This document shows positions 51,011 through 63,077 of a DNA stretch of 64,000 nt, one piece after another. The DNA is from Seison nebaliae (taxonomy: Eukaryota > Rotifera > Pararotatoria > Seisonacea > Seisonidae). The DNA lies in assembly GCA_023231475.1 (NCBI GenBank), contig JALJEE010002162.1, positions 55,025 through 119,024 of the forward strand. Reading direction: 5' to 3'. Within the stretch, counting starts at the first letter, position 1, and the number at the start of each line of letters is the position of its first letter. A model generated the notes under the pieces. That model was not told the DNA's origin. It did not search any database and saw only the letters and a list, made by a program, of their open reading frames with translations. A program made the translations under genes and the position numbers.

Positions 51011-51048
51011 TGGCGATACGGGCTTAGGCTGAAAGCCACGTATCGCCA
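51011..51048. other. strong hairpin (15 bp stem, 7-base loop)
   Basis: TGGCGATACG (51011-51020) is perfectly complementary to CGTATCGCCA (51039-51048). Inside it GGCTT (51021-51025) pairs with AAGCC (51033-51037), leaving one bulged A at 51038 and the loop AGGCTGA. It is GC-rich in A/T-rich surroundings and outside any gene. Function unknown; a mobile-element terminus or a structured RNA are both possible. Confidence 0.8.
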
Positions 51049-52385
51049 AACTATTCAGAGGAAAGAAATGAAAAATAAATTTTTTGATTATTCTAATTTT
51101 CACTCTAAACTCTGTTCAATTTATGTTGATCTTACAACGCGCAAAATTTTCCAACGACTTTCAACGATCTTTCCACGTTGTCGAAGGAATGTTGACGTGG
51201 CACAAGATCAATTTAATTAATTATATATATATATTATTTCATACCGTTGAGATACTATTGCGCGTGAATTAGTCTAATAACAATGAATTGAAAGTCGTAG
51301 ATAATTGTGCGCGCAATATGAACGAAAATCAAGCATAAATAGAATAGAAATGATTGTAAGAAATGATATATATACATAAAAGTTATTTTTCAATTTCTTA
51401 TTGGGTTTCGGTTGGATCATCATTGAGAAATGGTTCAATGGGAAGACCAACTGGAAGAACTTAATGAAAGTTCCTTAAAGTTACACTAATTTCTTCATCA
51501 ATATTAAAATTTATTTGATTAAAGTAGGGGGGTGGATTGTGGGCCCATTACTTCACAGCCAAAAAAAATGGTAATGGCTCATGAGAGAGAATTAAATCCA
51601 AATGACTACAATAAGTTTCTTTATATTCAAAAAGAATTTCAATGATTTACTTCCTCACACAAATACCAAACGTACCAAATATACCAAAATCTTTTGTAAC
51701 ATTCATTCTATTTTATGTTGATCAATCTTACATCCTTTTTAAATAAACAATCATTTTTTATTAATTATTCTCTGAAACTTATAAAAATTTCTGATGAAAC
51801 TCTGTTAAATATCTAAATTATATTTCACTATAAGAAATCCATAGAAGCTAATTATAGAAAGAATAAACTCTCATATTGATTGAATGATAACTTAAGATTC
51901 TAATTTCTCGTAAACTTAATCGAAAATGAGATGAATTCCTTTTACTCAACTAGACGAACTGTAAAACACACAAACTTTTCTCTTCCATTAATAATAATCG
52001 TATTATTAATTATTATGATTTTAAATCGTATATTAATTGAAATTGTAGAAGATTGGTGGAGGAATGTTTTGAGAATTTAAAACATCTTTTTATTTATGAT
52101 AACAGTAAGAGATAATATCAGGTTTTTATAACAAAGTCAAAAAATAAAAAAATTGCTCGTTTATCATCTGTCATATGTCGTCTTCCTTTCTTGGCCTCTT
52201 CTTCCCGCTCGATTGTTTATCCTTCAAAATGAAGTAATAAATAAGGAACTTAAAAAGTTTGAAAATGTAAACTTCTTTATCTTCGACGTCTTCCTGACCA
52301 TGTTCAGATTGGAGTTCATTTGGATTAATCTTCTTTTTTTTTATTAAAATTTTTATATATTATTATTAAATATTAATAAATATTA

Positions 52386-55300
52386 TTAGAAAAATATTGT
52401 TATTGAAATAACTTTCGTTGTTTCTTCTATTAAACGAGCAGTGGACGGTCTTGTTTTCTCCACATTATTCAACTTCTTATTAATCATCTCTTCATTTAGT
52501 TGAATAAGAAACTGGAGAGATTATTAATGTAATTCGAATAAGAAATTTGAAGGGAACTTGTACGATTTTCCTTAAACATCTCATAAATAAATTATTAATT
52601 TGATTTCGACTTAATTCAAATTCTTTTTCTGATTCTTCTAATGATTTATGTTGTGCAGCAACGGCTAATAACAATAATTCTTCACTCATCGACAATTTAA
52701 GAGAAGTATTTTTATTCTTTAATTTTCCGTTGAAATACCATCGACCGATAACGGGAACCAAATCCGTTATCAAATGAGAATCGACAAGATTCTTACAAAA
52801 CTTTTCTAATCTCTGTAAATCGAATTGTGTCATGTTATCGAATAGTTCGGATCCATCTAATATTCTCGCACGATCTCTCCAATTTTCCATTTCGTAACTT
52901 TTTTGATGGAAGAAAGATAATGCCATTTTAGATGGAAATAATCTGAAATCATAAGAAAGTAAAGAGAAGAAGCGACGTCGAAAATCTGATGTTTTTAAAG
53001 AATTATTTGAATGGAGAATGAAAAAGAAATTTAATTTCAAACCGAAATAATATTGTGAGAGCCAAGATTGATTATTTTCATTTGTATTCATTTCCATTAA
53101 CATAATACAGGTATGTTCACCAGTTAAATGATTCTATAAAAAAATGTTGTTAAGAATCATATTTAAAAAAAAAGAACTTTTTGTTGTCTCAAATAGACGG
53201 GGAGGAAGTGTAACGACCTCCAAAATCTAAAAAAGATAAACTTCTAAGAAATTTCTTTATAATCTCACCAACTTATAAACTGCTTCCGATAATGAATAAG
53301 AAACGCCAATCCAATTAACATAAGGCGGTTCCAATTCCTCCAATTTCCGTAACAATGAAAATTCACTTTCTACAATAAATTTATTTGATTTGACGTCGTC
53401 AAACCGTTGATCGATTTCTGATGAATTATTATCATCAATTGCCATCAAATTATCTGATTCTAAATCTTCGTTACCATTTGAATGGTTTTCTTCATCAAAT
53501 ATGTCAACTTTTGTATCTTTTCTTAAAGATGATTCGGCAACTGGATTAGTTTCGAACATTTTGGCAAATGCTCCATTGAAATATTTAGATAATTGTTTTA
53601 TCGCTTCCGAACCGTAACCCATCTAAAGTTCCGGGGATAAAAGTGACATCTGGACAAGTGGAAAGGGAAAATTAACTTTTTGATATTTGGGATTTGTTGC
53701 GATACGAATTATTCGGATACCACTCAACTCCGCAAATTTCGTATCTTGAAACTAAAAAAAATTTTTGAGGAATTATTAAAAAATTTTCAGGAATTTTCAA
53801 AAAATTTTAATAGAATTATTTTTTATTTTAATCGTTTCTTACTTGCTCCAACATATGTCGTCGCATTTGGATGGAAGTTTTGGAGTGAATGTGGAAATAT
53901 TGAGAGAACTTTAAAATTTCATTTAACAAAATTTAACGGAAATTTAAGAGAAAGAAGGAAATGAAGAATTGAATGCGTTCGTAGCTCATTCGGTTCTCAG
54001 TTAATGGTGATGGACATGGTGGTGGTGGTGGTGGTGGTGGTGTTGGTGTTGGTAATGGTGATAGTGGTGGGAATTTGGGACGAGAAAAAATTAAGAGAAA
54101 CTGATCTAAAAATTTTAATAAAATGTTTAGAAGGAAAAATCTGATTGTCTGTTGATGGTGAGGACATGTGATCTCGTGTTTGTCGTGAGACAAATAAAGT
54201 TTTTCCTTCTGCCAAAAATAAATGATTATTCACTTTTCCTAAATATATTTTAAACGGAAATAATTCTGCTGATGCTGATTATTGTTGTTATGAGAGATTA
54301 CTTATGATATAGGCAAGGAAAAGAAAGAAGATGGCAGCGAGAATGATTGGGAAAGGATCATTCAATAGAGTTTCCATCGATCGATTTGTCGATTTTTTCT
54401 CTTTCTTCTCCTCTGATTTCAAATTACCTTTCCAAGTGGGTGGGATAGTTGATGGAGAGGATGTTCGGACGAAATCATATGATGATGTTAATTGACTGTT
54501 GTTGTTGTTGTTGTTGTTGATGGTGGTGTCGTAATTGATATCATTGGGAGATGAATGAAGTTGATGAGAAAGAACTTTATCATTCTTCATGACATTTGCT
54601 GTTGAACGCATAATTTTAGGGATGGATGTTGTTGAGGGTGATGACGAACGTTCTTTTTGAATGAAAGAATCATCAAATTGGAAAGTGAGAGGTTGAATGG
54701 ATTGAGGATCGACGGGTAATTCAGTAATTCGCACTTGACGTATTTCTGTGCATTGACTACTGCAATGTTCAAAACATTCATTCTCACATTTCCGTCCAAA
54801 CGTCTGTGTAGATGTTTGAGATGGTGAGAGATGTGAATCATGACACGTAATACTTAAATGATCATCATATGAATTGAGATGATGAGGAGATTGTGTCAAA
54901 TCATTCATTAATCGACTTCCTGATGGTCGCCATAATTTCGAGGAAGAATCTTCCGTCCAACTAATGATGGGACGACGTTCTCGTCGTTCGACAATATGGG
55001 TCGATTCATATTGACGAATATGACGGTCTTGGGATAGACTTCTGGGTGTTGAATAATTCGGTGTAACAGATCGAATCTTGATATTTGGTGTGGTCGTTAT
55101 TCCCACCGTACTAATGTTGGTAGAGGAACTCGTCATCGATGAGATGGTGAGAACTGGTTGATCGATAATTGATCTGATTATCTTATGATTATCTTTCTGT
55201 TTATCAATTTGATTCTCCACTTGAATTAATGGAATCTCATTATTCTCTAAAGAAATTCCGGTTATCGTTTTTGTTGTTGTTGTTGTTGTTGTTGTTGGGG

Positions 55301-58300
55301 ATAATGATTGTGGCGATTGTAAAATGTTTGATGTGATTGTTGTGGTTGTTGTTGTTGTTGTTGAGATATGAGAAGAAGGAGATGTGAAGGAATTGAATGG
55401 TAAAATATTTTCATTTATAATTTCAGTTGAAGGATGATCGGTAGAACGTTCAACTTCGAAATTCTTCTCAACTTCATTGAGAGGAGAAGACAGTTGTGTG
55501 AGATCCAACTCATTCTTTGATGACTTATCATCTACATCTTTTTCTACCATCATCGATGAATTGGGCGAAGTCGTTGAAAGAAGTTTATTAATTTGTTTCG
55601 ATGGAATATTTGGCGATTTCTTCTTCTCTTCTTGTTCTCTCGTACCGAATCGTTGACGGATAACGGATGTCGAATATTTGGACGTAGATAAATTGAATGT
55701 TGAACTGAGATCTGCCGCATTCATTTGTGTTGTAGTAACTGGAGTAAACGAGTCGATAGTCGGTTGGAATTTAATACAACCAATCTTCTGATTAACATCT
55801 AAATTGAGTTGCTGCTTCTTATTTGTTGTTTCATTCAATTCCTTCTTCTTCAATTCCTGATGTTGCTCTTGTTGTTGTTGTTGTTGTTGCTCTTGTTGTT
55901 GTTGTTGTTGTTGATGATGATGATGATGATGATGATGATGTTTATGTTTATGACGATGATGATCTCGTTTTCCTGAATGTGTCAACTTTCCTTTCTCTTC
56001 AATTCCATTACTCGCTGTACTTACATCACTGATACCATCGATTAATTCGGATTTATCTTCAAACGCTGATTGATGTGATTGTTCTTGATCATTCAAATTC
56101 TTCAATCGATCACGTAATCGTTCTGGTTTCTTCATTTGGAGTGATGTGTCCAATTTCAATTTTTCATATTCGACGTTCGTTTCATGATGTTTCAATAACA
56201 AATCTTTCTTTGACGTCGTCTCACCTAATAATGATGAATTGGTGCCGATAGAGGAAGTGGATTTTAATCGTTGTTTCAATTGTTTCTTCTTTGTCGAAAT
56301 GAATCGTTTAATACCTCCAATGGATAAGGAGCGATGTCGTTTTCCGTTCACATCCTCCATAATATTCAATAAATTCTCATCAAATAATAATTTCTCCGAA
56401 TCCGTCTCGTCTTTATAACAACATTCACTTTGTGTCTCGAATTCCATTCTCTTATTATGTTCACCTGATTGTGTTGATTGTGCTCGTTTTCGTTTTCTAA
56501 ATTGGAATCTCTTCGTCTTCTTTCCTTTCAATAATGATGATGGTGTATCCATATTATGATGTTGTTGTTGTTGTTGTTGTTGTTGTTGTAGTTCTTTCAT
56601 CCATTCGATTTGTTCATATTGATCATCTGTCAAAAATAATGCTGTTGATGATTTACTGGAGATGTTGAGGAGATTTGTTAAATCTTTTTGTTTCTTTTTC
56701 TTCTTTTCATCACATTCAATCTCGTCGATATTCGATCCACTCAATTTACTGAATGTGGATGTGACAAGAAGATGATGAGATTTGATGTGATCAAACGAAT
56801 CCTGATACTTCTCTTTCTTCTCATCAGCATAATTCTGAGAGATCATCGATTTGGTGGCGATGTTCGTTCGATTCATTAGAGAATTGGTCAAATTTTGATT
56901 GGGATTTACTCGCAATCGATCCACATCACCAAACCGTTTGATGTCGTTCTTTTGAGGATATGACGATTGATATTGGAATGAATTCTCCAACCACTCATTA
57001 ATTCGATTATTGGAAGATGTTTCACTATTCGCCAACTTCTTATTCTTCTCCTTCTTCGATTCTTGTTCAGGAATATTTGTGAATAATTCTTGAGATTCAC
57101 AAAAATTCATTTTCATTCCTAATTGATCACTTCCATAATCCTCCATCAATAACGATGATTTATAAGCGGTTAATGACGAACGGACACTCATCTTATCATG
57201 AGATTGTATCGACTGATTATCAGAGAGACATTTCTTTCGATTCTTTCTCTTATTCTCCTCATCGGACAAGTGACCATAAACGAGTGTTGGTGGAACACTC
57301 AAATGATGATGATCGATCATTTGTGTGCGATTATTTTTCTTCTTTCTCAAATGATCATCTCCAACGATCTCAGTCGTCCTTTTCAATTCGATGATCTGTT
57401 CATTGAGTACTTGATTGATCTCATTTTTTGTCATTTCCAAATCGACCGGTTTCTTCAATTGTCCAATATCATCCAAATTGGCAATATCTAATCCGGACGT
57501 GATATGGATGTCATTCTCCTTCTCCGTCGACTCTTTCCACTCCTCACAATTCCCAATGAAATTTGTCATGTTATTCATCGCTTCGTTATCGTTCGAATGG
57601 AGGATGACGGATGCGTCCACCATTTCCATATTCTCGTTAGTCAACATTCTTATAGGAGTTTGTTCTTTTGTCTCCTTTTCTTCTCGTCCTCTCTTTTTCT
57701 TCCGTTGATGAGCGAATCGTTTATGTTCCATCTGACGATGATGGTGACGTCTCTTTTCATTCGATTCTTCCAAACATTTTTCTTCTTCTTCTTCTTCTTT
57801 CTCACTACCAATATTTTCAGACAATTTTTGTTGTTGTTGTTGGGAGTTGTTGGATATATGAGAATTATTGATAATCATTTGAATATCATCTTCTTTCTCT
57901 TCCAATCTCTCAACATTATCTATCATTTTTTTATTATTCCCATTAGTTGTAGTATTATTTGTTGTTGTTATTGTTGTTATTCTATTTGTAGTATTGTGAA
58001 ATGGATAGTGATCATTTACAGCTGAATTAGATAGAAGTTCATTCTTCATCATTTCTTCATTGATAAATTCTTCTGATTTCTCTTCGAACATTTCCTCCTC
58101 TTCTTCCTTCATATGAAATTCTTCTTCTAATATCTCCGAATCATTAATTTCTTCATAATTTTTATCGGAATTCATATTCTCACCTTGAACAATGATGTCA
58201 TTTTGCATATCTGATATATAACTGAAAATGACGGGACGATAATCATCGAAAACATCCATCAATCCCTTCAATTCCGTTTTAACCACTTTCTCGCTATTTT

Positions 58301-61300
58301 CTACAACGTTCGTCTCATCCACTTTCTCCAGTTCCCTCCCAAATTCATTAAGATTTCCTTCCTCAATTCCAATTACTCTCTCCTTGCCACCATCACTATC
58401 ATCATCATCATCATCATCATCATCATGAGACTGATAATTGTTGTAACAATCAGCATCTTTAACCTTCATCGACGAAATGATTTGGAAGTCTTCTGTTTCA
58501 TCATCTAATGTTAAATTAACAATATTTTTCTTCTTCTTCATTTCATTCTGCTGATGTTTTTGTTGTTGATAATCATTTATTTCTTCTTCATATTTCCATG
58601 TTGTTTCAATTTGCTCCTGTTCATGTTCGTTGATAACATATTTCTCATTTAGAAATGTATCCATCTTCTCATCAATCTGTTTCTCCCTTTGTTGTTGTTG
58701 TTGTTGTTCGTGGAAATGATGAAGTTGTTCATAATTTGAATGTATATGATTTGAGTGTTGGTTATCCTCCACAACTTGTGAGATGTGAGGAAGTATATTG
58801 GAGATTAATTGAGAGATCTCCTTGGATGCTTCTTCTTCCATATTGTCGATTCGTTTCATTTCATCATCTTCTGTTTCCACATCAGTTGAATGATGAGTAT
58901 CCAAATTCTCCATAACCAAACAAGAGAATTGAATATCACTTCCACTCACTCGATTGGAAGAATGAGAATATTCGTTTGATTCAGATGGATAAACATCGCG
59001 AATTGCTTGACTCAACAACTTCTTCGAATTGAGAGTGTGTAATCGATTTTTTATGTGTTCGATCTCCTTCGAATCTAAACAGCAATCATTATTATCATCA
59101 CCTTCATCCTTCTTTTCAATCGCCAATGTATTGATCTCTTCCGATTTCTCTTCTTCGATCATTGTCAGATTGGATATTAGCTTCTTTACAACATCGTCTC
59201 TCCCCTCATTTTCTCCATTATCATAATCTGATGAATGTCCATTAAGTAAATTACTTACAAATTTATTCGTTTCTTCTTTCTCTTCTTCTACTTCTCTTCT
59301 TTCCTTCTCATAAATTAAATTCGTTTCTTCCACAAAATTCTTTTCTTTTTCTTCTTCCAAATCAATCTTTATAATATTCTTCTTCATCGTCAACGATGGA
59401 TCAGAATTGAGAGATTCGTCACTCAATTCACTTCCTTCCCTCACAACAATCTTCTCCTCCTCCTCCTCCTCCTTCTTCTCCTCCTTCTTCTTTTCTTGAC
59501 TTGACAATGAACGGAATGTTCTTATGGACTTGGGTCGAATAATTCGAATTCTCGGAGAATATTGTTGAGTTGTCTGTTGTCTAATAATTCGTCGTTCTTC
59601 GCGACAACGATTCGCAGCGAATGTCTGTGATGCTTCGAATGATTCCGTTAGACACTTGTCTTTAGAGCGGATTAATTCGTTATTAATTCGTTTGATTGAC
59701 GATGATGACGAGGAGAATATCTGTTCTCCTTCACAATGTGCCAATTGACAGATATCGGTTCTTCTATCAACCAATGACGGTTTCAACGAATTCGTTTCGA
59801 TGTCGATAATATGAATTCGTTTTCGATTATTTCTTGGAATAAAAATTTGAGAGTATGAACGAGGCAATGGTGGTCGTGATGGTGCACTTCTCAAATTATT
59901 CGGCAATTCGGGAACAGTTTGATTGACAAATAATTTCACCTGATTCCGATGAGAAATTGATGATAGGAATGACGCAGACGATTGAGAGCTTTCTCCCGAT
60001 TCATCAATATTGATATTCAATGCCGTTCGTTTCGGTGTAAACTTGAAAGATAATGACGTTTGTCCGTTCACTGCAACATCATCATTATCATCATTATCAA
60101 GAGCAGCAGCAGCAACAGAATCATCATCATCATCAACTTTTCTTAACAGAGAATTTACATTATCCTCAGAAATTCCGTCGCTTTTTCTTTTATTCTCTGC
60201 TTCGTTTAATTGTTGAGATGTTACATCCGTTTCCAGTATTTCTACAATATCATTCATTATTATCCGATCCTTATCTCCATCGACAACAATACACAACAGG
60301 AAAATATCTTACATCGAGATAGCGGTACAGAAAGAAATTCTATTGATGCATCTCATAATATCAGAGAACAATTATTAATAATTCTTCATAACACTCTCCT
60401 TCCCATCCACCATCTCATATGTATCAACTCTCAATAATCGGGCAAGTAATTCCTGATAATCAATTCAATGAAAACACATTCAAATCTTTCAATTAATTCA
60501 AATAAATTTTTCTTTCTTAATCATTTTTACTCTTAGAATCATCAGCTTCCACATATCCATCTCTCATCGTCCAATTTGTACGTTCTCCTCTCCTCCCCAT
60601 TATTATTTAGTTTCCGATGGACAATGTATTTTATTGCGTCGAAAGAGATACGAATCATTCCTCCTTACGTTCTATCCAGATATTCATCGATTCCATCGTT
60701 TACGCAAATGTTAATGGATGGAATTATGGATGAATGAGCGGATGGAAATCAATCGTTCTCAAAGAGAATCAAGTGAATTACTTCTCTCGTTTTTCAACGA
60801 ATATTTTCCTCCTTTTTTTTTTCTCATTCGAATATTCGAATTTTATATATTTCTACTGAAAAAAAATCGATAATCGATAAGGAAATAAATCTCTTACATT
60901 CAATGATCATCAATCGATCCATTCTATCTCGTTCAATCAAACACAAACATTTCTTCTCTTCCACTTCATTCTTCCTCATCAACATCAGACGAACATCAGT
61001 AAATGAAATAATGAATAACAGAAAAATTAGTGAAACGGAATATTTCTTCATCACTCAATCGATTTACCGTTTATGAAATTAATTCATCTGTTCTCTTAAT
61101 CAATTGAAGGTCTTATCTCTTTATTTCAATTCAGTTCAATTATATTCCTCCTCATAATCCTTCATAAACTATTTAACTAACTTGTTGAGCTATGAGCCAT
61201 GGTATAAGATTTCCACTTTCTCGATTACCGATATTGAAAGATTGTTCAACATCGTTGGCATTGAGATCGCCTTCAATTCCCGCTTGAATCACCGTATAGA

Positions 61301-63077
61301 TGTGAGGTAGACCGTTCGATTTTTCGGTTGATGGTGAGCAGAGAGCGAATAAAATTTGATTCTCATTATCTCCTAACATCTGTAAATCATTCGGTGTATT
61401 CTAAGATGGATGATTAATAAAATGATAATGATGAAATAATATAAATTAATTAATAAGAAACTTTATAATGAGCTGATACATAAATATTCATAAGACATTG
61501 AAGAAATCCTTCTGCCTCTTTCACATAACTAAATAAGAGATCTCGATTAATCTCATATAATTCACATTGATGTGGAGCGACTGGTATCACATCATTATCA
61601 TATTTCTTCATAATTCCACTGTTGAGACAGAGAACGTTATTCAACCACTTTTCAATCGGATCGTCATCAGCGAAACGGATGGATTTATTCAATTTGAAAT
61701 GAATCAAATTCCCTTTTGTTGTTGTGTCGGTTAATTGAGTGAATAATTTCTGTGAGAGGACACGACCAGTTCCTTCATATCCATCTGTTGTACTCGATAG
61801 AATTCGAATACATTTATTCTTCAACAATTGTTGAGTTAAAGTGATGGGAATTGCAGCTGCCTCATCAATAATTAAGAGTTCGGAAGTAGCTGAAATTTTT
61901 TCATGTTGATTTGGAGGAAGAAATTGAACAATTTGTTTCTGTTGAGGATTTCGAAAAATGTTAATTTGAGTTATCACTTTCTTCCCATTTCCATCATCTT
62001 CCTCTTTCAAATTAGGATCAGTCAACAATTCATAATCGACATGTTCCTCCAAATTCAATTGATCGAACGATTTCAAAATGAATTCAAATAAAATTCTCAC
62101 ATTACTAATCGATGGTGCTGTTACATAAATATTGGAGAATCCGATTTGAATTGCAACTCCAATTAATAGACCTAACAATGCACTTTTGCCTCTACCTCTC
62201 CCCGCCGTTAATGTAATGACATATGGATCGATATTACCTTTCAACAATCCGATGAGTTTCATTAAACATTTACCCTGATCCATCGTCTTCGATTGTTTCA
62301 CGATCTTATTCAACAAATCACCGACGGAAACTTTATCGATGAAATTCTTTAATAATAATTCTTCTTCCTCTTTCTTCGATTTGGATGATAATAAAGACAA
62401 TTCTTTCTTCATCTCCTTCTCATTCTTTGTAAATCGATGTTCGATAACATTCAATCGATCACTCAATACGAGAGATGATGGACAATCTTTCAACATCGAA
62501 CAAATCAATCGATATTTATATCGATTTCCACCATTCATCTTCATCGAATTCTTTAATTCGTCAACTTCATTCATCAACAAAACTATCAATCCTCCTCCTT
62601 CGATCGTTTCAATCGTTCGTGCTAATACATTCGGTGTGAGATGGTGGAAATCCTGCAGAATTAACATTCCGAATGTTTCACCCAAAATTTTCTCCGTCTC
62701 CCCATAATAACAATATCGAATATTTGTCGATGAAATAAAAGTCTCGAAAGAAGAATTCTTATTCATCGACGTCTTCCCTAATGTTCGAATTCGATTTTCA
62801 ATCTGTTTCTTCTTCTTCTGTCGATTACTTCATTTTTTTTTAAAAAAATCAATAAAATAATAAAAATAGAATTGAGTAACTTGGAAAATGCTAATTTCTC
62901 ATGGAAACACCAAAGAACTGATGGACGACTTTCAATTCGCGCCTGTCCCAATAGTTGATGAAGCGTCACAATCTGATCTTGCGCTTTATTACCAACGACA
63001 ACGAATAATGTTCGATAATTCTCTTTAATTCCATTCTCAATGCTAAGACGAATTCGGTTATCTAATTTATAAAGCAT
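52386..63077 (-). CDS. NAT10: RNA cytidine acetyltransferase NAT10, 985 residues, 8 exons
   Basis: NAT10/Kre33 makes N4-acetylcytidine in 18S rRNA and tRNA, using ATP and acetyl-CoA, in the nucleolus. Minus-strand exons 63077-62881, 62827-61462, 61400-61182, 53751-53677, 53622-53273, 53226-53178, 53133-52558 and 52511-52386 sum to 2,958 bases in phase. Landmarks in order: DNRIR start; RPSVLWC; TNIRYCYY; TVEGGG-like TIEGGG; Walker A GRGRGKSA at about 272-279; IIDEAAAIP at about 385; STTDGYEGTGR; YKNTPNDLQML across the exon 2-3 junction; acetyl-CoA loop RIATNPKYQKMGYGSEA at about 608-625 across exons 4-5; VYKFWRSLHFLPVYLRQ; LTGEHTCIM; RRRFFSLLSY; and a tRNA-binding-like helical end. Human NAT10 is 1,025 residues; the lysine-rich tail is missing here. 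Intron 3 (61181-53752, 7.4 kb) contains a whole gene on the same strand. Confidence 0.93.
54288..60296 (-). CDS. 2,002-residue low-complexity protein with C-terminal membrane anchor, nested in NAT10
   Basis: One open exon inside intron 3 of NAT10, same strand. The product is mostly disordered: acidic, serine-, glutamine- and histidine-rich, with Q runs, an H run followed by Q runs at about residue 1450-1480, and a D run. At the extreme C-terminus, about residues 1979-2000, is a single hydrophobic stretch (FPIILAAIFFLFLAYIISNL) followed by one or two residues. That is the layout of a tail-anchored protein with its bulk in the cytosol or nucleoplasm. A more ordered segment with cysteines (RKCENECFEHCSSQC) lies near residue 1835. 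No family is recognised. The start is the first in-frame ATG; earlier non-coding exons could lie in 60297-61181. Reading frame retention over 6 kb argues that it is genuine. Confidence 0.75.
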   Translation of the reverse strand: MCIVVDGDKDRIIMNDIVEILETDVTSQQLNEAENKRKSDGISEDNVNSLLRKVDDDDDSVAAAALDNDDNDDVAVNGQTSLSFKFTPKRTALNINIDESGESSQSSASFLSSISHRNQVKLFVNQTVPELPNNLRSAPSRPPLPRSYSQIFIPRNNRKRIHIIDIETNSLKPSLVDRRTDICQLAHCEGEQIFSSSSSSIKRINNELIRSKDKCLTESFEASQTFAANRCREERRIIRQQTTQQYSPRIRIIRPKSIRTFRSLSSQEKKKEEKKEEEEEEKIVVREGSELSDESLNSDPSLTMKKNIIKIDLEEEKEKNFVEETNLIYEKERREVEEEKEETNKFVSNLLNGHSSDYDNGENEGRDDVVKKLISNLTMIEEEKSEEINTLAIEKKDEGDDNNDCCLDSKEIEHIKNRLHTLNSKKLLSQAIRDVYPSESNEYSHSSNRVSGSDIQFSCLVMENLDTHHSTDVETEDDEMKRIDNMEEEASKEISQLISNILPHISQVVEDNQHSNHIHSNYEQLHHFHEQQQQQQREKQIDEKMDTFLNEKYVINEHEQEQIETTWKYEEEINDYQQQKHQQNEMKKKKNIVNLTLDDETEDFQIISSMKVKDADCYNNYQSHDDDDDDDDDSDGGKERVIGIEEGNLNEFGRELEKVDETNVVENSEKVVKTELKGLMDVFDDYRPVIFSYISDMQNDIIVQGENMNSDKNYEEINDSEILEEEFHMKEEEEEMFEEKSEEFINEEMMKNELLSNSAVNDHYPFHNTTNRITTITTTNNTTTNGNNKKMIDNVERLEEKEDDIQMIINNSHISNNSQQQQQKLSENIGSEKEEEEEEKCLEESNEKRRHHHRQMEHKRFAHQRKKKRGREEKETKEQTPIRMLTNENMEMVDASVILHSNDNEAMNNMTNFIGNCEEWKESTEKENDIHITSGLDIANLDDIGQLKKPVDLEMTKNEINQVLNEQIIELKRTTEIVGDDHLRKKKNNRTQMIDHHHLSVPPTLVYGHLSDEENKRKNRKKCLSDNQSIQSHDKMSVRSSLTAYKSSLLMEDYGSDQLGMKMNFCESQELFTNIPEQESKKEKNKKLANSETSSNNRINEWLENSFQYQSSYPQKNDIKRFGDVDRLRVNPNQNLTNSLMNRTNIATKSMISQNYADEKKEKYQDSFDHIKSHHLLVTSTFSKLSGSNIDEIECDEKKKKKQKDLTNLLNISSKSSTALFLTDDQYEQIEWMKELQQQQQQQQQHHNMDTPSSLLKGKKTKRFQFRKRKRAQSTQSGEHNKRMEFETQSECCYKDETDSEKLLFDENLLNIMEDVNGKRHRSLSIGGIKRFISTKKKQLKQRLKSTSSIGTNSSLLGETTSKKDLLLKHHETNVEYEKLKLDTSLQMKKPERLRDRLKNLNDQEQSHQSAFEDKSELIDGISDVSTASNGIEEKGKLTHSGKRDHHRHKHKHHHHHHHHHQQQQQQQEQQQQQQQEQHQELKKKELNETTNKKQQLNLDVNQKIGCIKFQPTIDSFTPVTTTQMNAADLSSTFNLSTSKYSTSVIRQRFGTREQEEKKKSPNIPSKQINKLLSTTSPNSSMMVEKDVDDKSSKNELDLTQLSSPLNEVEKNFEVERSTDHPSTEIINENILPFNSFTSPSSHISTTTTTTTTITSNILQSPQSLSPTTTTTTTTKTITGISLENNEIPLIQVENQIDKQKDNHKIIRSIIDQPVLTISSMTSSSTNISTVGITTTPNIKIRSVTPNYSTPRSLSQDRHIRQYESTHIVERRERRPIISWTEDSSSKLWRPSGSRLMNDLTQSPHHLNSYDDHLSITCHDSHLSPSQTSTQTFGRKCENECFEHCSSQCTEIRQVRITELPVDPQSIQPLTFQFDDSFIQKERSSSPSTTSIPKIMRSTANVMKNDKVLSHQLHSSPNDINYDTTINNNNNNNSQLTSSYDFVRTSSPSTIPPTWKGNLKSEEKKEKKSTNRSMETLLNDPFPIILAAIFFLFLAYIISNLS
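60297..61181. other. 5' part of NAT10 intron 3, candidate promoter region of the nested gene
   Basis: About 885 bases between the NAT10 exon 3 donor (CAA|GTTAGT at 61182/61181) and the nested gene's ATG at 60296. It should contain the nested gene's promoter. It is T/C-rich on the plus strand and has no clear TATA box at useful spacing. A short minus-strand frame at 60824-61054 begins with a hydrophobic run but has no other support. Confidence 0.4.

Larger units (their letters stand above)
48708..52385. other. 3.7 kb interval with retroelement debris
   Basis: Between CZIB and the 3' end of NAT10 there is no intact host gene. It contains a reverse-transcriptase motif relic at about 49220-49300, gag-like fragments at 49750-50464 and a strong hairpin at 51011-51048. 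A/T-rich sequence fills the remainder. The last part near 52330-52385 is probably NAT10 3' UTR. Confidence 0.55.

Noticed and set aside
51011-51048. Self-cleaving ribozyme or histone 3' stem-loop
   Set aside because: The hammerhead CUGAUGA core is absent, and stem and loop do not match the histone consensus.
52492-53622. Independent genes at the left end of NAT10
   Set aside because: These frames read as the C-terminal third of NAT10 and connect in phase through short introns to 53751 and then across the long intron.
57504-58025. 173-codon hydrophobic frame on the plus strand
   Set aside because: Antisense of E/K/N-rich coding sequence of the nested gene; phenylalanine runs come from GAA/AAG repeats.
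60824-61054. Short frame starting with a signal-peptide-like hydrophobic run
   Set aside because: The run comes from A/T-rich sequence, the remainder is not protein-like, and no splice sites fit.
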